Part shown: piece after piece, positions 47,088 to 56,137 of the stretch | How the letters are laid out: each line of letters opens with the position of its first letter | How positions within the stretch are numbered: position 1 is the stretch's first letter | Source of the DNA: Panulirus ornatus | Lineage: Eukaryota > Arthropoda > Malacostraca > Decapoda > Palinuridae | Reading direction: 5' to 3' | NCBI RefSeq assembly: GCF_036320965.1 | Contig: NC_092238.1 | Location: 24,726,903 to 24,790,902, forward strand | Length of the DNA: 64,000 nucleotides | The notes under the pieces: model-generated | Databases searched by the model: none | What the model was told of the DNA's origin: nothing | Seen by the model: the letters and a program-made list of their open reading frames with translations, nothing else | Position numbers and translations under genes: made by a program

Positions 47088-47275
47088 ATTCAAACATTTT
47101 GGGAATTCTTCAATCGTTTGGACTCTGTGCTGTCCTCACCTCACGCTATCCGAGTGATCCGTACAGTCCTGTACATGCTCTTTCTCATTCATCTGAATAC
47201 CTGTGCCTATTATGGATTTTCTGTGATTGAGGGCATTGGTTCAAACAAATGGGTCTTCCAGGGTGTTGGGAATGC
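47088..47275 (+). CDS. CNGB: CNG channel beta-type, coding exon 8 (S4-S5)
   Basis: Acceptor TCCCATCAG|AT, donor TGC|GTAAGT. It encodes IQTFWEFFNRLDSVLSSPHA (end of S4 and the S4-S5 linker), S5 (IRVIRTVLYMLFLIHLNTCA) and the turret YGFSVIEGIGSNKWVFQGVG. The pattern FFEFNSRLES.L....VYRVIRT..YLL...HLN.C.YY...GS..WV.DGVGN of CNGB1 is followed closely. It takes phase 0 and leaves phase 2. Confidence 0.95.
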
Positions 47276-47510
47276 GTAAGTTAAGACTAATGTTAATGCA
47301 AGTATTTAAGGTGTTGCTTTCTGTGTGCTATCAGGATGCAGTGCAGATGATATATACTGCTGATGATATTAAGCCTAAATTTGCAGACTAATGTTTAGGT
47401 CTTGAAAGTGAGTGATTAACTATATATATAGATTTGTTTCTCTTCATTACTTAGGATGACCAATGTTTTAAGCTGTGTTTACTTAAGTAATACATTACTT
47501 TTTTCTCTAG

Positions 47511-47652
47511 ATATATCCGGTGCTTTTATTTTGCTACCAAGACGGCAACCAGCATTGGCAAGAACCCAAAGCCACAGAATGAAGCAGAATACCTTTTCAT
47601 GACATGCTCATGGCTGATGGGAGTGTTTGTCTTTGCACTGCTTATAGGCCAG
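47511..47652 (+). CDS. CNGB: CNG channel beta-type, coding exon 9 (pore and S6)
   Basis: Acceptor TTTCTCTAG|AT, donor CAG|GTGAGG. After the split Ala codon it encodes the pore helix [20 protein letters not shown] and S6 ([20 protein letters not shown]) ending GQ. The filter reads TSIGKNP, where alpha subunits have TIGETP and vertebrate CNGB1 has TIGGLP. The acidic filter residue is therefore absent and a Lys sits next to the Gly, consistent with a modulatory beta-type subunit that probably needs an alpha partner. That dependency is inference. Confidence 0.96.
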
Positions 47653-47937
47653 GTGAGGCAGTGTTTCTGTTCTTGCTATTCATGAGTTACTTAATGATGT
47701 TTTTTAGTAGCTTGTCAGTAGATTAAAGTAATGTGTATCATACAGCTAAATTTTGGTGCATTGGGACTGCTAATCAGTAGGAAGGTTTTCATTGCTTGTG
47801 TGAGATAATGAGTTGTTATAATGGCCTTGAGTGAGGCAGTTTTTGGTATTGTTTATCAGTGATAGTAATCATCATCTTTTTTATTACCCTGATAATTCAG
47901 CACTATAATATGTCTTCTTGTACTTCTTATTTTAGAT

Positions 47938-48130
47938 TTTTTCATACATATTTGCCATTTTCCACATTAGTGAGGTAGTGTCAAGAACAGAGGACTGAGC
48001 CTTAGAGGGAAAATCCTCACTTGGCCCCCTTCTTTGTTCCTTCTCTTCAAAAAGTAAAAACTGGAGGGGAGGATTTCCAGTCCCTTCTCTCATCCCAGTT
48101 AGTCACTAACTATGATATGCAGGGAGTATG
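47938..48130 (-). mobile_element. Old SINE-B copy
   Basis: A minus-strand terminal hairpin (GCCATTTTCCACATTAGTGA), AACAGAGGACTGAGCC and GGATTTCCAGTCCC are recognisable with about one change in ten bases. Confidence 0.8.
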
Positions 48131-48131
48131 T

Positions 48132-48466
48132 GGGCAAACAGACAAAGAAAGGCCACATTCGTTCACACTCATTCTCTACCTATCATGTGTAATGCACCAA
48201 AACGACAGCTTTCTGTCCTCATCCAGGCCCCACAGACCTTTCCATGGTATACCCCGAATGTTTCACATGCCTTGGTTCAGCCCATTGACAGTACGTCAAC
48301 CCCGGTATACCACATCATTCCAATTCACTCTATTCCTTGCACGCCTGTCACTGTCCTGTATGTTCAGGCCCCGATCGCTCAAAATCATTTTCCTTCCATC
48401 TCCTATTTGGTCTCCTGCTTCTCCTTGTTCCCTTCACCTCTGACACATATATGCTCTTTGTCATGG
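48132..48466 (-). mobile_element. LINE-A-like 3' fragment
   Basis: Minus-strand long-type 3' UTR part and the C-terminal coding end as far as the SEVEGTRRSGRP region, with moderate divergence. Confidence 0.8.
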
Positions 48467-48812
48467 ATGAAAGCTAGCAAGAATGGATGCGTGCATGTGG
48501 GTGCATGCATATGCCTGTGATTGTATGTGTATATGTATGTATATGTGTATATTTTGATATGTATATGTATGTTGGAAAGGATCACAATTTTGCGCATGAT
48601 CAAGATATTCCTATGAGTCCACGGGGAAAATGAAACACGAAAAGTTCCCTTTTCGTGTTTCATTTTCCCGTGGACTCATAGGAATGTATATGTATGTATA
48701 TGTGCGTGTATGGGCATTTATGTGTATATGAGTGGATGGGCCATTCTTCATCTGTTTCCTGGTGCTACCTCACTAATGCAGGAAATGGCGAATAGTATGA
48801 AAAAAAAGTACG
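48467..48812 (+). mobile_element. Tail-only element split by a palindrome
   Basis: TG/TA-rich tail starts near 48467 (GGATGAAAGCTAGCAAGAAT) and resumes at 48686. It ends in a hairpin of SINE-B type (CTAATGCAGGAAATGGCGAA). The sequence at 48565-48685 is foreign to the tail. Confidence 0.65.
48607..48685. repeat. Near-perfect long palindrome
   Basis: The left arm 48607-48644 (ATTCCTATGAGTCCACGG...) and right arm 48649-48685 are reverse complements over 37 pairs with one bulged G. They are separated by TTCC. It lies inside a tail-only element. Confidence 0.95.
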
Positions 48813-48827
48813 AAAATGTTTGTACTT

Positions 48828-48908
48828 ATTATACTTGATCGCTGTTTCCTTTGTCAGTGAGATAGTGCCAGGAAACAGATGAAGAATGACCCATCCACTC
48901 ATACTCTC
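48828..48908 (-). mobile_element. Worn tail hairpin next to exon 10
   Basis: Minus-strand tail end (TTGATCGCTGTTTCC... AGTGCCAGGAAACAGATGA) ending about 35 bp before the exon-10 acceptor. Confidence 0.65.
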
Positions 48909-48943
48909 ATATATATTTCCTTACACATCCTCTGTTTTTGCAG

Positions 48944-49103
48944 ATCCGAGACATTGTAGCCACAGCAACTCATAACCAAAATGAATACAGGAAGGTGATG
49001 GACCAGACACAAGCTTACCTCCATCGACTCAACCTTCCAGCCAGTCTGCAGGAGCGGGTCCGGCTATGGTTCACCTATACATGGCAGAACCAGAAGACCC
49101 TCA
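48944..49103 (+). CDS. CNGB: CNG channel beta-type, coding exon 10 (C-linker)
   Basis: Acceptor GTTTTTGCAG|AT, donor CTCA|GTAAGT, phase 0 in and phase 1 out. It encodes IRDIVATATHNQNEYRKVMD, then QAYLHRLNLPASLQERVRLW and FTYTWQNQKTL. This matches the post-S6 and C-linker A'/B' helices of CNGB (MRDVVGAAT...YRSCMD....YM......S.Q.RV..W..YTW). The C-linker couples nucleotide binding to gate opening. Repeat tails reach within about 35 bp of its acceptor. Confidence 0.95.
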
Positions 49104-49399
49104 GTAAGTGCAGTGTTCCCTGAGATATTGAAAGTCTAGGGTTGTGTGTTTTTGTGCATATTATACTAGTCATCCCACGTGTAGTGTGGTATCGCCTAGT
49201 TTTCAGTAATCCAAGGTGAATCTTCCAGAAATGCTTTAATCATGGCACATATCATAATTTGTCTGTTTTTGCTCCACTCTTTCATATTTACCTATTGTAT
49301 ATCAGTTCATGGGTTGTAGATAGAACAATGACTTAAGTTTTCTATGTGGGTTTTTATCAGCTGTGGAGATCAGATGTTGGGGAGAAGAGAGGAATATAT

Positions 49400-49660
49400 A
49401 TATGCTTTTTTTTTCCATACATTTGTGCTGTTTCCTGTAGGACTGGGTGACATTGGGAATGGATAATGGCGAATAAGTATGAGTATGTACATGTGTAGGT
49501 ATCTGTGTGTGTACATGTAAAATATGTATGTGTATGTATTTATATATGTATATGTACATGTATGAGCATATATGTATATTTAACTGTATGTGAGTGGATG
49601 TGCCTTTCTTTGTATGTTTCCTGGTGCTGCCTTGCAAATGAAAGAAGCAATGATCAAATA
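49400..49660 (+). mobile_element. Tail-only element, diverged
   Basis: Begins GCTGTTTCCTGTAGGACTGG, continues TG/TA-rich, and ends GGTGCTGCCTTGCAAATGAA, a damaged terminal hairpin. Confidence 0.6.
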
Positions 49661-49673
49661 TGATATATGTATA

Positions 49674-50455
49674 CAAGTGGAGTCGGGGAGGAATGGGATG
49701 TATTTCGGGAAGCAGTGATGGCTTGTGCAAAAGATGCTTGTGGCATGAGAAGCGTGGGAGGTGGGCAGATTAGAAAGGGTAGTGAGTGGTGGGATGAAGA
49801 AGTAAGATTATTAGTGAAAGGGAAGAGAGAGGCATTTGGACGATTTTTGCAGGGAAATAGTGCAAATGACTGGGAGACGTATAAAAGAAAGAGACAAGAG
49901 GCCAAGAGAAAGGTGCAGGAGGTGAAAAAGAGGGCAAATGAGAGTTGGGGTGAGAGAGTATCATTAAATTTTAGGGAGAATAAAAATATGTTTTGGAAGG
50001 AGATAAGTAAAGTGCATAAGACAAGAGAACAAATGGGAACATCGGTGAAGGGGGCTAATGGGGAGGTAATAACAAGTAGTGGTGATGTGAGAAGGAGATG
50101 GAGTGAGTATTTTGAAGGTTTGTTGAATATGTTTGATGATAGAGTGGCAGATATAGGGTGTTTTGGTCGAGGTGGTGTGCAAAGTGAGAGATTTAGGGAG
50201 AATGATTTGGTAAACAGAGAAGAGGTAGTGAGAGCTGTGCGGATGATGAAAGCCAGCAAGGCAGCGGGTTTGGATGGTATTGCAGTGGAATTTATTAAAA
50301 ACTTGGGTGACTTTGTTGTTGACTGGTTGGTAAGGATATTTGATGTATGTATGGCTCATGGTGAGGTGCCTGAGGATTGGCGGAATGCATGCATAGTGCC
50401 ATTGTACAAAGACAAAGGGGATAAAGGTGAGTGCTCAAATTACAGAGGTATAAGG
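49674..50455 (+). mobile_element. LINE-A copy, 5' half (split by SINE-B)
   Basis: Encodes the linker from GVGEEWDVFREAVMACAKDA through MMKASKAAGLDGIAVEFIKN to CSNYRGI in an open frame, where a SINE-B interrupts it. The copy is more diverged than most LINE-A copies. Confidence 0.9.
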
Positions 50456-50703
50456 GATAGGGTATCCCTGGGGATAGGGGAGAAAGAATACTTCCCACGT
50501 ATTCCCTGCGTGTCGTAGAAGGCGACTAAAAGGGGAGGGAGCGGGTGGCTGGAAATCCTCCCCTTTCTTGTTTTTTTTAATTTTCCAAAAGAAGCAACAG
50601 AGAAGGGGGTCAGGTGAGGATATTCCCTCTAAGGCCCAGTTCTCTGTTCTTAACGCTACCTCGCTAACGCGGGAAATGGCAAATAGTATGAAAAAAAAAA
50701 AAA
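50456..50703 (+). mobile_element. SINE-B inserted in a LINE-A copy
   Basis: Full-length: 5' palindrome (TATCCCTGGGGATA at 50464-50477), TACGACGC-type hairpin, T run, terminal hairpin at 50654-50681 and poly-A (50690-50703). LINE coding resumes immediately. Confidence 0.93.
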
Positions 50704-51892
50704 AGTCTGTTGAGTATTCCTGGTACATTATATGGGAGGGTATTGATTGAGAGGGTGAGGCCATGCACAGAGCATCAGATTGGGGAAGAGCAGTGTGGTT
50801 ACAGTAGTGGTAGAGGATGTGTGGATCAGGTGTTTGCTTTGAAAAATGAATGTGAGAAATACCTAGAAAAACATATGGATTTGTTGGTAGCATTTATGGA
50901 TCTGGAGAAGACATATGATAAGAGTTGATAGAGATGCTCAGTGGAAGGTATTAAGAATATATGGTGTAGGAGGGAAGTTGCTAGAAGCAGTGAAAAGTTT
51001 TTATGGAGGATGTAAGGCATGTTTACAAGTAGTAAGAGAGGAAAGTGATTGGTTCTCAGTGATGTCGCCATGGTTGTTTAATTTGTTAGTGGATGGGGTT
51101 GTTAGGGAGGTTAAGGCTAGCGTTTTGGAGAGAGGGGCAATTATGCAGTCTGTTGTGGATGAGAGGGCTTGGGAAGTGAGTCAGCTGTTGTTCGCTGATG
51201 ATACAGCTCTGGTGGCTGATTCAGGTGAGAGACTGCAGAAGCTGGTGACTGAGTTTGGTAAAGTGTGTGAAAGAAGAAAGCTGAGAGTAAATGTAAATAA
51301 GATCAAGGTTATTAGGTACAGTAGAGTTGAGGGTCAAGTCAATTGGGAGGTAAGTTTGAATAGAGAAAAACTGGAGGAAGTGAAGTGTTTTAGATATCTG
51401 GGAGTGGATTTGGCAGTGGATGGAACCATGGAAGCAGAAGTGAGTCATAGGATGGGGGAGGGGGCAAAAGCTCTGGGAGCGTTGAAAAATATAAGGCGAG
51501 AACATTATCTCGGAAAGCAAAAATGGCTATGTTTGATGGAATAGTGGCTCCAACAATGTTATATGGCTGCAAGGCGTGGGCTATAGATAGTGCTGTGCGC
51601 AGGAGGGTGGATGTGTTGGGAATGAGATGTTTGAGGATAGTATGTGGTGTGAGGTGGTTTGATCGAGTAAGTAATGAAAGGGTAAGAGAAATGTGTGGTA
51701 ATAAAAAGAGTGTGGTTGAGAGAGCAGAAGAGGGTGTATTGAAATGGTTTGGTCACATGGAGAGGATGAGTGAGGAAAGATTGACGAAGAGGATATATTT
51801 GTCAGAGGTGGAGGGAATGAAGAGAAGTGGGAGACCAAATTGGAGATGGAAGGATGTAGTGAAAAAGATTTTGAGTGAATGGGGCCTGAACA
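50704..51892 (+). mobile_element. LINE-A copy, 3' half, broken
   Basis: Continues LSIPGTLYGRVLIERV and includes FADDTALVADS and the C-terminal domain up to WGLN. Frame breaks occur at AYDKS (near 50925), a deletion removes NVGLRQGCV near 51058, and another break follows KNIRRE (near 51500). It ends abruptly at 51892 without its tail. Confidence 0.9.
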
Positions 51893-52300
51893 CCACCTCG
51901 ACCAAAACACCCTATATCTGCCACTCTGTCATTAAACACATTCAACAAACCTTCAAAATACTCACTCCATCTCCTTCTCACATCACCACTACTTGTTATC
52001 ACCTCCCCATTAGCCCCCTTCACCGAAGTTCCCATTTGCTCCCTTGTCTTATGCACTTTATTTACCTCCTTCCAGAACATCTTTTTATTCTCCCTGAAAT
52101 TTAATGATACTCTCTCTCCTCAACTCTCATTTGCCCTCTTTTTCACCTCCTGCACCTTTCTCTCATATATATAAGTATGTATATATGCATGTGTGGACAT
52201 GTATTTATATATATGTGTATGTGGGTGGGTTGGGCCATTCTTTCGTCTGTTTCCTTGCGCTACCTTGCTAATGTAGGAGACAGTGACAAAGTATAATAAT
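51893..52300. mobile_element. Inverted LINE-A linker piece plus sense tail
   Basis: 51893-52163 is minus-strand linker sequence (from GRGGVQ back to KRKVQEVKK region). 52164-52300 is a plus-strand tail with terminal hairpin. It may be one small 5'-inverted insertion. Confidence 0.7.
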
Positions 52301-52318
52301 TATGAAAATGATATTAAT

Positions 52319-52437
52319 ATACTTCCCACGTATTCCTCGCGTGTCGTAGAAAGCGACTAGAGGGGACGGGAGCGGGGGGCCAGAAATCCTCCCCTCCTTG
52401 TATTAACTTTCTAAAATGGGAAACAGAAGAAGGAGTC
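52319..52437 (+). mobile_element. SINE-B 5' half, variant centre
   Basis: GTGTCGTAGAAAGCGACT, GGGGGGCCAGAAATCCTCCC, then the variant ACTTTCTAAAATGGGAAAC in place of the usual CCAAAAGAAGGAACAG. It supplies the ATG of the following ORF. Confidence 0.8.
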
Positions 52438-54977
52438 ACCGGGTCATAGTGATGGGTGATTTGAATGCAAAGGTGAGTAATGTGGCAGTTGAGGGAATAA
52501 TTGGTATACATGGGGTGTTCAGTGTTGTAAATGGAAATGGTGAAGAGCTTGTAGATTTATGTGCTGAAAAAGGACTGATGATTGGGAATGCCTGGTTTAA
52601 AAAGCGAGATATACATAAGTATACTTATGTAAGTAGGAGAGATGGCCAGAGAGCGTTATTGGATTACGTGTTAATTGACAGGCGTGCGAAAGAGAGACTT
52701 TTGGATGTTAATGTGCTGAGAGGTGCAACTGGAGGGATGTCTGATTATTATCTTGTGGAGGCTAAGGTGAAGATTTGTATGGGTTTTCAGAAAAGAAGAG
52801 TGAATGTTGGGGTGAAGAGGGTGGTGAGAGTAAGTGAGCTTGAGAAGGAGACCTGTGTGAGGAAGTACCAGGAGAGACTGAGTACAGAATGGAAAAAGGT
52901 GAGAACAATGGAAGTAAGGGGAGTGGGGGAGGAATGGGATGTATTTAGGGAATCAGTGATGGATTGCGCAAAAGATGCTTGTGGCATGAGAAGAGTGGGA
53001 GGTGGGTTGATTAGAAAGGGTAGTGAGTGGTGGGATGAAGAAGTAAGAGTATTAGTGAAAGAGAAGAGAGAGGCATTTGGACGATTTTTGCAGGGAAAAA
53101 ATGCAATTGAGTGGGAGATGTATAAAAGAAAGAGACAGGAGGTCAAGAGAAAGGTGCAAGAGGTGAAAAAAAGGGCAAATGAGAGTTGGGGTGAGAGAGT
53201 ATCATTAAATTTTAGGGAGAATAAAAAGATATTCTGGAAGGAGGTAAATAAAGTGCGTAAGACAAGGGAGCAAATGGGAACTTCAGTGAAGGGCACAAAT
53301 GGGGAGGTGATAACAAGTAGTGGTGATGTGAGAAGGAGATGGAGTGAGTATTTTGAAGGTTTGTTGGATGTGTTTGATGATAGAGTGGCAGATATAGGGT
53401 GTTTTGGTCGAGGTGGTGTGCAAAGTGAGAGGGTTAGGGAAAATGATTTGGTAAACAGAGAAGAGGTAGTAAAATCTTTGCGGAAGATGAAAGCCGGCAA
53501 GGCAGCAGGTTTGGATGGTATTGCAGTGGAATTTATTAAAAAAGGGGGTGACTGTATTGTTGACTGGTTGGTAAGGTTATTTAATGTATGTATGACTCAT
53601 GGTGAGGTGCCTGAAGATTGGCGGAATGCGTGCATAGTGCCATTGTACAAAGGCAAAGGGGATAAGAGTGAGTGCTCAAATTACAGAGGTATAAGTTTGT
53701 TGAGTATTCCTGGCAAATTATATGGGAGGGTATTGATTGAGAGGGTGAAGGCATGTACAGAGCATCAGATTGGGGAAGAGCTGTGTGGTTTCAGAAGTGG
53801 TAGAGGATGTGTGGATCAGGTGTTTGCTTTGAAGAATGTATGTGAGAAATACTTAGAAAAGCAAATGGATTTGTATGTAGCATTTATGGATCTGGAGAAG
53901 GCATATGATAGAGTTGATAGAGATGCTCTGTGGAAGGTATTAAGAATATATGGTGTGGGAGGAAAGTTGTCAGAAGCAGTGAAAAGTTTTTATCGAGGAT
54001 GTAAGGCATGTGTACGTGTAGGAAGAGAGGAAAGTGATTGGTTCTCAGTGAATGTAGGTTTGCGGCAGGGGTGTGTGATGTCTCCATGGTTGTTTAATTT
54101 GTTTATGGATGGGGTTGTTAGGGAGGTAAATGCAAGAGTTTTGGAAAGAGGGGCAAGTATGAAGTCTGTTGGGGATGAGAGAGCTTGGGAAGTGAGTCAG
54201 TTGTTGTTCGCTGATGATACAGCGCTGGTGGCTGATTCATGTGAGAAACTGCAGAAGCTGATGACTGAGTTTGGAAAAGTGTGTGGAAGAAGAAAGTTAA
54301 GAGTAAATGTGAATAAGAGCAAGGTTATTAGGTACAGTAGGGTTGAGGGTCAAGTCAATTGGGAGGTGAGTTTGAATGGAGAAAAACTGGAGGAAGTGAA
54401 GTGTTTTCGATATCTGGGAGTGGATCTGGCAGCGGATGGAACCATGGAAGCGGAAGTGGATCATAGGGTGGGGGAGGGGGCGAAAATCCTGGGGGCCTTG
54501 AAGAATGTGTGGAAGTCGAGAACATTATCTCGGAAAGCAAAAATGGGTATGTTTGAAGGAATAGTGGTTCCAACAATGTTGTATGATTGCGAGGCGTGGG
54601 CTATGGATAGAGTTGTGCACAGGAGGATGGATGTGCTGGAAATGAGATGTTTGAGGACAATGTGTGGTGTGAGGTGGTTTGATCGAGTGAGTAACGTAAG
54701 GGTAAGAGAGATGTGTGGAAATAAAAAGAGCGTGGTTGAGAGAGCAGAAGAAGGTGTTTTGAAGTGGTTTGGGCACTTGGAGAGGATGAGTGAGGAAAGA
54801 TTGACCAAGAGGATATATGTGTCGGAGGTGGAGGGAACAAGGAGAAGAGGGAGACCAAATTGGAGGTGGAAAGATGGAGTGAAAAAGATTTTGTGTGATC
54901 GGGGCCTGAACATGCAGGAGGATGAAAGGAGGGCAAGGAATAGAGTGAATTGGAGCGATGTGGTATACCGGGGTTGA
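52416..54977 (+). CDS. LINE-A ORF, 853 codons: endonuclease remnant, RT, C-terminal domain
   Basis: The longest open frame in the window. Residues 1-8 come from SINE-B sequence, and LINE coding starts at RVIVMGDLNAK. Endonuclease motifs: GDLNA at 14-18, DYVLIDRR around 87-94, and S-D-Y-Y at 109-112, where the family has SDHY; the catalytic His is therefore lost (CAT to TAT at 52746). A basic linker covers about 130-310. RT: KAAGLDGIAVEF around 362-376, MDLEKAYDRVD around 491-501, GLRQGCVMSP near 545-555 and FADD at 598-601. The C-terminal domain ends at WSDVVYRG, with the FGHLERM and RGRPNWRWKDG motifs typical of RTE-like proteins. RT looks intact; endonuclease and the 5' end do not. Confidence 0.88.
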   Translation: MGNRRRSHRVIVMGDLNAKVSNVAVEGIIGIHGVFSVVNGNGEELVDLCAEKGLMIGNAWFKKRDIHKYTYVSRRDGQRALLDYVLIDRRAKERLLDVNVLRGATGGMSDYYLVEAKVKICMGFQKRRVNVGVKRVVRVSELEKETCVRKYQERLSTEWKKVRTMEVRGVGEEWDVFRESVMDCAKDACGMRRVGGGLIRKGSEWWDEEVRVLVKEKREAFGRFLQGKNAIEWEMYKRKRQEVKRKVQEVKKRANESWGERVSLNFRENKKIFWKEVNKVRKTREQMGTSVKGTNGEVITSSGDVRRRWSEYFEGLLDVFDDRVADIGCFGRGGVQSERVRENDLVNREEVVKSLRKMKAGKAAGLDGIAVEFIKKGGDCIVDWLVRLFNVCMTHGEVPEDWRNACIVPLYKGKGDKSECSNYRGISLLSIPGKLYGRVLIERVKACTEHQIGEELCGFRSGRGCVDQVFALKNVCEKYLEKQMDLYVAFMDLEKAYDRVDRDALWKVLRIYGVGGKLSEAVKSFYRGCKACVRVGREESDWFSVNVGLRQGCVMSPWLFNLFMDGVVREVNARVLERGASMKSVGDERAWEVSQLLFADDTALVADSCEKLQKLMTEFGKVCGRRKLRVNVNKSKVIRYSRVEGQVNWEVSLNGEKLEEVKCFRYLGVDLAADGTMEAEVDHRVGEGAKILGALKNVWKSRTLSRKAKMGMFEGIVVPTMLYDCEAWAMDRVVHRRMDVLEMRCLRTMCGVRWFDRVSNVRVREMCGNKKSVVERAEEGVLKWFGHLERMSEERLTKRIYVSEVEGTRRRGRPNWRWKDGVKKILCDRGLNMQEDERRARNRVNWSDVVYRG

Positions 54978-55187
54978 CGTGCTGTCAGTGGATTGAAGCA
55001 AGGCATGTGAAGCGTCTGGGGTAAACCATGGAAAGCTGTGTGGGTATGTATATTTGCGTGTGTGGACGTATGTATATACATGTGTATGGGGGGGGGTTGG
55101 GCCATTTCTTTCGTCTGTTTCCTTGCGCTACCTCGCAAACGCGGGAGACAGCGACAAAGTATAATAATAATAATAATAATAATAATA
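52438..55187 (+). mobile_element. LINE-A copy, longest uninterrupted
   Basis: 5'-truncated in the endonuclease, with a full RT, short-type 3' UTR, terminal hairpin at 55126-55153 and a (TAA)n end at 55161-55187. Located in CNGB intron 10, sense to the gene. Confidence 0.95.
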
Positions 55188-55424
55188 TTGATTGCTATTT
55201 CTTGAGTTAGCTAGGAAGCGCCAGGAAACAGACGAAAGATCCATTCTCTGTCTTACACATATGAAGTGAAAAAGATTTTGAATGATATGAGCCTGAACAT
55301 AGAGAAGGGTGAGAGGCATGCAAGGAATAGAGTGAATTGGAACAGAGTGTTATACCGGGGTCGACATGCTGTCACTGGATTGAACCAGGGCATGTGAAGC
55401 GTCTCGGGTAAACCATGGAAAGCT
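55188..55424. mobile_element. Tail scraps next to exon 11
   Basis: 55190-55245 is a minus-strand worn tail end. 55260-55424 is a plus-strand LINE 3' coding end and UTR start (KKILNDMSLN-like, then TATACCGGGGTCGACATG) that stops 27 bp before the exon-11 acceptor. Confidence 0.8.
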
Positions 55425-55451
55425 ACCACTGAGTTCTGGTCTTTCTTCCAG

Positions 55452-55633
55452 ATGAGATGAAGTGCCTTGAATCCTTACCAAGGAAGATGCGAACTGACAT
55501 AGCCATCAATGTGCACATCCAGACACTTTCTAAAGTGCAGCTGTTCCAAGACTGTGATAAGGCATTATTACGTGATTTAGTGCTCAAGTTAAAGCCAGTT
55601 CTTTATCTTCCAGGGGACTTTGTCTGCAAAAAG
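55452..55633 (+). CDS. CNGB: CNG channel beta-type, coding exon 11 (C-linker end, start of CNBD)
   Basis: Acceptor TTTCTTCCAG|AT, donor AAG|GTGATT, phase 1 in and phase 0 out. It encodes NEMKCLESLPRKMRTDIAIN, VHIQTLSKVQLFQDCDKALL and ends YLPGDFVCKK, as in CNGB1 (LPDKMRLDLAI...VSKVALFQGCD...VYLPNDYVCKK). The next exon should start with the CNBD motif GEIGREMY, which I do not find before position 64000. The gene therefore continues beyond the window. Exons 1-11 sum to 2088 bp, exactly 696 codons. Confidence 0.95.
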
Positions 55634-55713
55634 GTGATTCAAGATGCTCAAGTGTTACAATTGGTATCTTTTTGGTTAAGTGTTGTGTTTGGGTGTTATT
55701 TTTATTATTTTTG

Positions 55714-55931
55714 GCTCTATACCATTTGAGATGGTAAATGCAACAGAAGGTGAAACTAGAAGTTTAGATTATAGAGCTAAGAAAAGGGACACTAAATTTA
55801 CACATTACTAAGAAAATTTTTAGCTCTATACTATTTGAGATGGTAGATGCAACAGAAGGTGAAAGAAGAAGTTTAGATTATATAGCTAAGAGAAGGGACA
55901 CTAAATTTACACATTACTGAGAAAATTTAGG
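55714..55931. repeat. Tandem duplication, 109-bp period
   Basis: The unit beginning GCTCTATACCATTTGAGATG occurs at 55714 and 55823 with a few substitutions. It lies just after the exon-11 donor. Confidence 0.92.
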
Positions 55932-56137
55932 TTGAAAGTACAACTGAAATATAAAGTATTGGTTATGAAAATTACAAAATAGATACTGCATTTTGTACAC
56001 AAAAGTAGAAATTTTTACTTCTTAACTAATGCTTTTAGGTCCTTCTTAGTTAAAGTCTCAGGAATGAGAGACAGAAAGTCCAACAACCCAAATGAGATAT
56101 CACTTTTCAGCAATCATAACCATAACCTGGTATGCTG

